A DNA stretch of 64,000 bases, taken from the NCBI RefSeq assembly GCF_030408575.1, contig NZ_CP047047.1:1413991-1477990 (forward strand), given 5' to 3'. Made by a program: the position numbers and the translations under genes. Below are positions 58,626-64,000 of this stretch, piece after piece. The DNA is from Corynebacterium auris. Lineage in GTDB: Bacteria > Actinomycetota > Actinomycetes > Mycobacteriales > Mycobacteriaceae. The notes beneath the pieces were generated by a model. That model was given only the letters and a program-made list of their open reading frames with translations, did not search any database and was not told where the DNA came from. Position 1 is the stretch's first letter. Each line of letters starts with the position of its first letter.

Positions 58626-58715
58626 GATGATCCTTCGTTGTTCGTTCGGCGGGGCGCGTCCCCGCACAACTGGTCACAATCTACCAAAAGCGCAGCACCG
58701 AGCCGCGCTGCCGGC

Positions 58716-59441
58716 TTAGCTCACGAGGGTGCCGATGCGCTCCCCTGCCACGGCCCGGGCGATGTTGCCCTCCTTGAGCAGGTTGAAAACGAGGATCGGC
58801 ATTTTGTTGTCCATGCAGAGGGAGAAGGCGGTGGCGTCCGCGACCTTCAGCCCCTTTTCCAGCACCTCGCGCGGGGAGACCTCGGTGTAGAGCTTGGCCT
58901 CCGGGTTCACGCGCGGATCGTCGTCGTAGACCCCGTCGACGCCCTTGGCCATGAGCAGGACCTCGCAGCCGATCTCGAGCGCGCGCTGCGCCGCGGTGGT
59001 GTCAGTGGAAAAGTACGGCATGCCCATGCCCGCGCCGAAGATGACCACGCGCCCCTTCTCCAAGTGGCGGGCCGCCCGAAGCGGCAGGTAGGGCTCCGCG
59101 ATTTGGGCCATGTTGATGGCCGTCTGCACGCGGCAGTCCACACCCTCTTGCTGGAGGAAGTCCTGCAGGGCCAGGCAGTTCATCACCGTGCCGAGCATGC
59201 CCATGTAGTCGGAGCGGGCTCGGTCCATACCGCGCTGCTGCAGCTGGGCCCCGCGGAAGAAGTTGCCCCCGCCGATCACGACGGCGACCTCGGTGCCGCC
59301 CCGGGCCACCTCGGCGATCTGCGCGGCGACGCTTTCGACGACGTCGGGGTCGATGCCGACCTTGCCTGCGCCGAACATCTCGCCTCCGAGCTTGAGCATC
59401 ACTCGCTTGTATCCGCTGCCTTCGTGGGGTGCTTCAGTCAC
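58716..59441 (-). CDS. pyrH: Uridylate kinase PyrH
   Basis: UMP kinase of pyrimidine nucleotide synthesis, an amino-acid-kinase fold hexamer. 241 residues. The phosphate-binding [18 protein letters not shown] motif, [38 protein letters not shown] and [15 protein letters not shown] are typical. GTG start after AAGGAG. Upstream of frr in the usual order; tsf precedes it with a terminator in between. Confidence 0.95.
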   Translation of the reverse strand: MTEAPHEGSGYKRVMLKLGGEMFGAGKVGIDPDVVESVAAQIAEVARGGTEVAVVIGGGNFFRGAQLQQRGMDRARSDYMGMLGTVMNCLALQDFLQQEGVDCRVQTAINMAQIAEPYLPLRAARHLEKGRVVIFGAGMGMPYFSTDTTAAQRALEIGCEVLLMAKGVDGVYDDDPRVNPEAKLYTEVSPREVLEKGLKVADATAFSLCMDNKMPILVFNLLKEGNIARAVAGERIGTLVS

Positions 59442-59542
59442 CTGGGTGGCTCCTTAACATGGTCGGTTGCCCTGAAATCTGCCATCGACGATCATAGTCG
59501 GCGCTCCCGACGCCACCCCCTGATGGGCCGGTTGCGGCGCGC

Positions 59543-59568
59543 AAAAGCCCCGCCACGAGGGCGGGGCT
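59543..59568 (-). terminator. Terminator between tsf and pyrH
   Basis: AGCCCCGCC pairs with GGCGGGGCT (9-bp perfect stem, 5-nt loop). On the minus strand TTTT follows. Separates tsf from pyrH. Confidence 0.8.
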
Positions 59569-59589
59569 GGCAAAAGGTGCGGCGGGGCG

Positions 59590-60408
59590 CTAGGCCTGGC
59601 CGACCTCGAAACGGACGAAGTCGGTGACCTCGATGCCGTTCTCTTCCGCGAACTGCTTGACGGTCTTCTTGGAGTCCGCCAGGGACGGCTGGTCAAGCAG
59701 CACGACGTCCTTGAAGAAGGCACCCATGCGGCCCTCGACGATCTTGTCGATGGCGGCCTCGGGCTTGCCCTCGTTGCGGGTGATCTCCTCCTGAACCGCG
59801 CGCTCCTTCTCGATGACCTCGGCGGGGATGTCCGCCTGGTTCAGGAAGCGAGCCTTCATCGCGGCGATCTGCAGGGCGACCTGGTGCGCGGCCTCCGCGT
59901 TATCGCCGCTGTAGGCGACGAGCACGCCGACGGCCGGCGGCAGGTCGGCGGATCGCTGGTGCAAGTAGCTGGCCAGGTTCTCACCTTCGACGGTGGCCGC
60001 GCGGCGCAGCTCGAGCTTCTCGCCGATCTTGGCGGAGAGGCGCTCGAGGACGTCGTGGGCGGTCTCGCCGTTGACGTCGGCGTTGGCGAGCTCCTCCGGG
60101 GAGTTGGCCTTCGCCGCCGCGGCGGCGGTGGCGATCTCGTCGGCGATGTCCTTGAACTCCTGGTTCTTGGCCACGAAGTCGGTCTCGGAGTTGATCTCCA
60201 CAATCGTGTTGCCGGACACAGCCACGAGCCCCTCGAGCGCGTTGCGCTCGGCGCGCTTGCCCACGTCCTTCGCGCCCTTGATGCGCAGGACCTCGACGGC
60301 CTTCTCGAAGTCACCGTCGGTTTCTTCCAGGGCCTTCTTGCAGTCGAGCATGCCGGAGCCGGTGGTCTCGCGGAGCTTCTTGACGTCCGCAGCGGTGTAG
60401 TTCGCCAT
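59590..60408 (-). CDS. tsf: Elongation factor Ts
   Basis: Guanine nucleotide exchange factor for EF-Tu. 272 residues from ATG 60408 ([27 protein letters not shown]), preceded by GAGGAGG. The N-terminal UBA-like motif and the [12 protein letters not shown] motif near residue 80, essential for EF-Tu contact, are intact. The C-terminal [24 protein letters not shown] is also typical. It follows rpsB after a 264-bp spacer holding two large hairpins. Confidence 0.97.
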   Translation of the reverse strand: MANYTAADVKKLRETTGSGMLDCKKALEETDGDFEKAVEVLRIKGAKDVGKRAERNALEGLVAVSGNTIVEINSETDFVAKNQEFKDIADEIATAAAAAKANSPEELANADVNGETAHDVLERLSAKIGEKLELRRAATVEGENLASYLHQRSADLPPAVGVLVAYSGDNAEAAHQVALQIAAMKARFLNQADIPAEVIEKERAVQEEITRNEGKPEAAIDKIVEGRMGAFFKDVVLLDQPSLADSKKTVKQFAEENGIEVTDFVRFEVGQA

Positions 60409-60448
60409 AGTGGGGCGATCCTCCTCGTTTCTCAAAACGTTTATCGGA

Positions 60449-60493
60449 TCCGCTCCGCGGACCCCGCGCCGAAGCGGGGAGCCGCGGAGCGGA
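60449..60493 (-). promoter_or_regulatory. Hairpin A in the rpsB-tsf spacer
   Basis: A 12-bp outer stem (60449-60460 with 60482-60493) and a 6-bp inner stem (60462-60467 with 60474-60479), loop GCCGAA, about 40 bp before tsf. No T-run follows on the minus strand. Confidence 0.6.
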
Positions 60494-60578
60494 CCTCAGG
60501 CTAATGATCGGTTTTACAGAGTAGCCGACATCTGGGCACCAGGCATGTCCGGCGACCTGCCGCCGCCGGAGACGACGT

Positions 60579-60635
60579 CACCCCGTGCCCTGCCCGCGTC
60601 CGGCTTGACGGCGGACGGTGGCAGGGCGCGGGGTG
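60579..60635 (-). promoter_or_regulatory. Hairpin B in the rpsB-tsf spacer
   Basis: A 16-bp stem with one G-T pair (60579-60594 with 60620-60635) plus an inner 6-bp stem (60597-60602 with 60612-60617), about 37 bp after the rpsB stop. GC-rich and without a T-run, so a stability element or partial attenuator rather than a standard terminator. Confidence 0.6.
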
Positions 60636-60672
60636 GTTCAGGGCGCTGGCGCCTGGCGGGCCATCTCAGGGC

Positions 60673-61533
60673 CTACTCGCCCTGGGCGGGCTGGTCCTGC
60701 GGCTGCTCGACCGAGGTGACGGCCTGCGGGGCCTCGGTGTTGGCCGCGGCTGCCTCGGCGGTCGCCTGCGCGGCCTGGGCGTCCGCGCTGATCTTCTCCT
60801 CGGTGTCGCCTGCGGCGTCGCGGGCGGCGGCGAGTTGGCGCTCCTCGCGCTGCTGCTTGCCGGCCACGACGGCCTCGCCGACGATGCGGGTGAGCAGCTT
60901 GACGGCGCGGATGGCGTCGTCGTTGCCGGGGATCGGGAAGTCGACGACGTCCGGGTCGCAGTTGGTGTCAAGCACGGCCACGACGGGGATGCGCAGCTTC
61001 TGCGCCTCGGAGACGGCGATGTGCTCCTTGTTGGTGTCCACGATCCACAGCGCGGACGGGGTCTTGGACATGTCCGAGATGCCGCCGAGAACACGCTCCA
61101 GCTTGACGCGCTCGCGGTTGAGCATGAGGACTTCCTTCTTGCCGCGGCCGGCGTAGCCGTCCTCGGCAGCGTCCATCGCCTGGAGTTCCTTCATACGTGC
61201 GATGCGCTTGGAGACAGTCTGGAAGTTGGTGAGCATGCCACCGAGCCAGCGGTGCGTGACGTACGGCATGCCGACGCGCTCCGCCTCTTCCTGGATGGGC
61301 TCCTGCGCCTGCTTCTTGGTGCCGACGAAGAGGATGGTGCCGCCGTGAGCGACGGTCTCCTTCACGAACTCGAAGGCCTCGTCGATGTAGGTCAGCGTCT
61401 GCTGCAGGTCAATGATGTAGATGCCGTTGCGGTCCGTGAAGATGAAGCGGCGCATCTTCGGGTTCCAGCGACGCGTCTGGTGGCCAAAGTGCACACCCGC
61501 GTCGAGGAGTTCGCGCATGGTAACGACTGCCAT
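60673..61533 (-). CDS. rpsB: 30S ribosomal protein S2
   Basis: 286 residues from ATG 61533 ([27 protein letters not shown]), preceded by AAGGAG. S2 features are [15 protein letters not shown], the coiled-coil region and [31 protein letters not shown] near residue 165. The C-terminal ~45 residues form an Ala/Gln/Glu-rich low-complexity tail ([18 protein letters not shown]), longer than in E. coli S2. Forms the conserved rpsB-tsf unit. Confidence 0.96.
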   Translation of the reverse strand: MAVVTMRELLDAGVHFGHQTRRWNPKMRRFIFTDRNGIYIIDLQQTLTYIDEAFEFVKETVAHGGTILFVGTKKQAQEPIQEEAERVGMPYVTHRWLGGMLTNFQTVSKRIARMKELQAMDAAEDGYAGRGKKEVLMLNRERVKLERVLGGISDMSKTPSALWIVDTNKEHIAVSEAQKLRIPVVAVLDTNCDPDVVDFPIPGNDDAIRAVKLLTRIVGEAVVAGKQQREERQLAAARDAAGDTEEKISADAQAAQATAEAAAANTEAPQAVTSVEQPQDQPAQGE

Positions 61534-61579
61534 GGGAATGGTCTCCTTCGGAGAAAAGTAGTTCGGTTGATTGCGTACT

Positions 61580-61600
61580 GCGCGGGTTTTTATCCCGCGC
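61580..61600 (-). promoter_or_regulatory. Hairpin in the rpsB leader
   Basis: GCGCGGG pairs with CCCGCGC (7-bp perfect stem, 7-nt AT-rich loop), 47 bp before the rpsB ATG. Possibly a binding site for S2 in autoregulation. Inferred from position only. Confidence 0.4.
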
Positions 61601-61821
61601 CCTGGCACCGTGCCCGCCCCGCACCCTCGTACTGTGGGACCGTTGCTGAGCTGGCATTTTCCGGCGCGCGTAGTCAGCCCAAAAAGACTGCCGCAACAAC
61701 ACTACCCACCTTTGCGTCAAAACACCAATTGAGCTGCACCATTGTGGATAAACCTCGGCACTTTTCACAGGGCACTGCTTGACGACGCCCACCCAGCGCC
61801 CCGCCGTGCTACCCCTGTCTC

Positions 61822-62343
61822 ATGCGCTCGCTGTGTGCCCTCAAGTTTTCCGCCGCGTTGTTCACCGCCGTATTGATTACCGCCGCGCCCGCCGCCGGCG
61901 CGTGGGTCGACCCCTCGCGCGGCACTCCCACCGCCTCGCGAGTGCTGCGCGGCGCGGAGATCCCGGAGAAAAACTGGCTGCCGGGCCACCGCGGCGTGGA
62001 CCTCGCACTCGAACCCGGGCAGCCGGTGCTGGCCGCCGGAGCCGGAACCGTCGCCTACGTCGGCATCGTGGTCGGCGTCCCCACGGTCTCCATAGAACAC
62101 CCGGAGGGCATCCGCACCACCTACCAGCCCGTCCACGCCCGGGTGCGCGTCGGCGACGCCGTCGGCGAGGGGGATGCCATCGGCACCCTCGCCGCCTCGG
62201 GCACGCACCAGGGGCTCCACTGGGGTGCGCTCACCGGCCCCGACACCTACCTCAACCCGCTGACTCTGCTCGCCGCGCCGACGATCCGCCTGAAACCTGT
62301 CGCCGGGGCGGAGAGGAACACAGCGGCGCGGTTTTTTCGCTGA
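61822..62343 (+). CDS. Secreted M23 family peptidase (LytM-like)
   Basis: Extracytoplasmic zinc peptidase of 173 residues, likely acting on peptidoglycan or as an activator of a hydrolase. The signal peptide (ALKFSAALFTAVLITAAPAAGAW) probably ends near residue 27. M23 motif HRGVDLAL at ~residue 60 provides the first zinc ligands and HQGLHWG near residue 130 the H-x-H pair. It is a single domain, without coiled coil or LysM. The sequence TACCCC lies 6 nt before the ATG. Convergent with xerC. Confidence 0.9.
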   Translation: MRSLCALKFSAALFTAVLITAAPAAGAWVDPSRGTPTASRVLRGAEIPEKNWLPGHRGVDLALEPGQPVLAAGAGTVAYVGIVVGVPTVSIEHPEGIRTTYQPVHARVRVGDAVGEGDAIGTLAASGTHQGLHWGALTGPDTYLNPLTLLAAPTIRLKPVAGAERNTAARFFR

Positions 62344-62361
62344 CCCGACTCCTGCCGCGGC

Positions 62362-63264
62362 TCAGGCCCGCGGGTGCGCCCGGTCGTAGACGGCCTTGAG
62401 TCGCTGCGCACTGACGTGGGTGTAAATCTGGGTCGTTGTCAGGCTCGAGTGGCCGAGCAGCTCCTGCACCACGCGCAGGTCCGCTCCCCCCTCGAGCATG
62501 TGGGTCGCCGCGGTGTGGCGCAGCGAGTGCGGCGTGATGTCCGTCGCGCCAGCGCGGGCGGCGGCGGCTTCCACGATCCGCCGCACCTGGCGGGGGTCTA
62601 TGCGTCCGCCGCGCGCGCCGACGAAGAGCGCTCGCTGCGCCGGGCCGGCGAGAGCGGGTCGCCCACGGTCGAGCCAGGCCTCGAGCGATTCATGTGCCTG
62701 CTCGCCGTAGGGCACAACGCGCTGCTTACTGCCCTTTCCCGTGACGCGTACGGTGCGGCGGGCGTGGTCGACGTCGCCGAGGTCGAGCCCGGTGAGTTCG
62801 GAGACGCGGATGCCGGTGGCGTAAAGCAGCTCCAAGATGGCACGGTCGCGCAGGTTGTGGGCGGGGTGTCCGTCGTCTCCCGGGTCCGCCTCGACGAGCT
62901 CTCCGGCCCGCTCGGGGCTGAGCACCTTGGGCAGAGGACGGGTGATCTTCGGCGCCGCGAGGCGGGCAGCCACGTCGGATTCCAGGTGGCCCTGCTTGTA
63001 CGCCCAGGTACTGAAGGCGCGGACCGCGGCGGTGCGCCGGGCCATCGTCGAACGAGCGAGGCCGCGCTCCACGGCGTCCGCGAGCCAGGCGCGCAGCGCG
63101 GGCAAGGTGAACCCGGCGAAGCCGTCAACGTGGCCGGACAGGGTGGCCAGGTCGCCGCGGTAGGCGCGCACCGTCGCTTCACTGCGGCAGAGCACGAGGC
63201 GGGCGTACTCTGCGAAATCCTCCACGGCCTCGGCGAGTTGGTTGCCGGCGCGAGCGTCACTCAT
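62362..63264 (-). CDS. xerC: Tyrosine recombinase XerC
   Basis: Site-specific recombinase resolving chromosome dimers at dif, with FtsK activation. 300 residues. The catalytic set is present: Arg in TGIRVSEL (~residue 150), Lys in KGSKQRVVPY, HSLRHTAATHML (H-x-x-R, ~240), HSSLTTTQIYTHV (H and the nucleophile Tyr, ~275). The N-terminal SAM-like domain (residues ~10-95) binds the core site. TAAGCT lies 8 nt before the ATG. dprA lies just upstream, on the same strand. Confidence 0.95.
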   Translation of the reverse strand: MSDARAGNQLAEAVEDFAEYARLVLCRSEATVRAYRGDLATLSGHVDGFAGFTLPALRAWLADAVERGLARSTMARRTAAVRAFSTWAYKQGHLESDVAARLAAPKITRPLPKVLSPERAGELVEADPGDDGHPAHNLRDRAILELLYATGIRVSELTGLDLGDVDHARRTVRVTGKGSKQRVVPYGEQAHESLEAWLDRGRPALAGPAQRALFVGARGGRIDPRQVRRIVEAAAARAGATDITPHSLRHTAATHMLEGGADLRVVQELLGHSSLTTTQIYTHVSAQRLKAVYDRAHPRA

Positions 63265-63272
63265 GCCCCAGT

Positions 63273-63278
63273 AGCTTA
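63273..63278 (-). promoter_or_regulatory. -10 element of xerC
   Basis: TAAGCT on the minus strand, 8 nt before the xerC ATG. Confidence 0.4.
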
Positions 63279-63289
63279 CTCTTCCCCCT

Positions 63290-64000
63290 CTATCGCCCTC
63301 CAGCCCTCCGCCAGGCGGATCCCTCCCTGACGACCAAGCCTCGGCGGCTGAGTTCCACGAGAAGGTGCACGCTCAGCGCCACGGTCAGCCCGGCCTCGCG
63401 GGCGATGTGCTCGGCCTGAACCGCCGCTGTCCGGGAAGCCGGCAGTGCGTCGTAGACCCGCAGCTCGTTGCGCGATAGCGCCTGCACCGGCCCGGCCGGA
63501 AACTGCAGCTCCCGCTGCCCGTCGGCGTCGACCTCGCCGAGCCTGCTCAGCATTTCGTGGGCGTCCTCGGCGCTCAGCACCATGGCCGCCTTGCCGTCCC
63601 GGATGGCCAGATTCGTCCCCAGCGACCCCGGCCCGAGGATGGGGCCGGGCACCGCCATGGCGCGCCGGCCGTAGTAATTGGCCCAGCTCAACGTGTTCAG
63701 GGCCCCGGAGCGAAACGCCGCCTCGACGATGACGGTGCCCTGCGTCAGCGCCGCGACAAGCCGGTTGCGGGTGAGGAAGCGGTGGCGCTCCGGTGCCACC
63801 CCCGGCGGGTACTCCGTGACCACCGCGCCGCCGCTCGAGGCGATCTCGTCGAAGAGTCCGGCGTTTCGCCGCGGGTACGTCACGCCCGGCCCGCAGGCCG
63901 CGACCGCCACGGTGGGAGCCCCGTGCGCCAGAGCCGTCTCGTGGGCGACCGTGTCAATGCCCATCGCCCCGCCCGAGACGACCGCGTACTGGTGCGGCGC
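63290..64000 (-). CDS. dprA: DNA processing protein DprA (C-terminal part)
   Basis: Rossmann-like DNA-binding protein that loads RecA on incoming single-stranded DNA. About 236 codons are visible; the 5' part lies beyond the right edge. YAVVSGGAMGIDTVAHETALAHGAPTVAVAACGPGVTYPRRN is the DprA core, with TRNRLVAALTQGTVIVEAAFRSGALNT following. The last ~60 residues form the C-terminal winged helix (AEHIAREAGLTVALSVHLLVELSRRGLV). Reading continues without a stop to 64000. Confidence 0.93.
   Translation of the reverse strand, partial: APHQYAVVSGGAMGIDTVAHETALAHGAPTVAVAACGPGVTYPRRNAGLFDEIASSGGAVVTEYPPGVAPERHRFLTRNRLVAALTQGTVIVEAAFRSGALNTLSWANYYGRRAMAVPGPILGPGSLGTNLAIRDGKAAMVLSAEDAHEMLSRLGEVDADGQRELQFPAGPVQALSRNELRVYDALPASRTAAVQAEHIAREAGLTVALSVHLLVELSRRGLVVREGSAWRRAGGR

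Overview
The window is 64 kb of a high-GC actinobacterial chromosome, almost certainly a Corynebacterium. Supporting evidence is a gluABCD transport operon beside recX-recA and miaB, a mycothione reductase (mycothiol user), a malate:quinone oxidoreductase, the dapB-thyX-dapA-RNase J cluster, a bioYMN biotin importer and the order recA ... ftsK ... pnp-rpsO ... truB ... infB-nusA ... proS ... ispG-rip-dxr ... frr-pyrH-tsf-rpsB ... xerC-dprA. I know this order from the C. glutamicum chromosome. Assignment below genus is not possible from the sequence alone.

Layout. 0-4 kb: miaB (cut by the left edge) diverging from gluABCD. 4-6.2 kb: recA-recX and a DUF3046 gene. 6.3-8.2 kb: biotin ECF importer bioYMN behind a palindromic operator. 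8.2-15.7 kb: pspA, clgR, cinA, pgsA, terC with a Mn2+-type (yybP-ykoY) riboswitch, ftsK and a TIGR03085 gene. 15.8-20.3 kb: rnj, dapA, thyX, dapB. 20.4-26.9 kb: an AMIN-like lipoprotein, pnp, rpsO, a nucleoside hydrolase, ribF and truB. 26.9-36.2 kb, minus strand: rimP-nusA, then ylxR-infB, then rbfA-nrnA-MATE-metallophosphoesterase-pptT. 36.3-39.6 kb: a lipoprotein, proS and yaaA. 39.5-41.8 kb: the only accessory-looking island, with a DUF559 nuclease-fold gene, a long palindromic repeat and an AAA/STAND-like ATPase. 41.8-49.9 kb: an rsmC-like methyltransferase, cobA, a compact selO, mqo, a hydrolase, mtr and map. 49.9-58 kb: a penicillin-binding lipoprotein, ispG, rip, dxr, a DUF2631 gene, rlmN and cdsA. 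58-61.5 kb: frr, pyrH, tsf and rpsB. 61.8-64 kb: an M23 peptidase gene, xerC and dprA (cut by the right edge).

The genes are mainly translation and ribosome biogenesis (infB, rbfA, nusA, rimP, truB, rpsO, rpsB, tsf, frr, rlmN, map, proS), RNA decay (rnj, pnp, nrnA), cell envelope and isoprenoid supply (dapA, dapB, PBP, ispG, dxr, cdsA, pgsA, ftsK), DNA repair and recombination (recA, recX, xerC, dprA) and nutrient uptake (glutamate, biotin).

The most striking non-coding pattern is that many transcription units have a TANNNT -10 hexamer 6-8 bp before the start codon and no Shine-Dalgarno, which predicts leaderless mRNAs. Several are arranged as very short divergent promoters (24-31 bp between genes). 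No tRNA, rRNA, CRISPR, insertion sequence or prophage was found. No stretch over 300 bp lacks a gene. The longest gaps (11829-12089, 40495-40724, 46229-46464, 60409-60672 and 61534-61821) hold, respectively, a riboswitch, a palindromic repeat, promoters, two strong hairpins, and the rpsB leader. Apart from the island at 39.5-41.8 kb the window is conserved core genome, and I found no convincing wholly new protein system.
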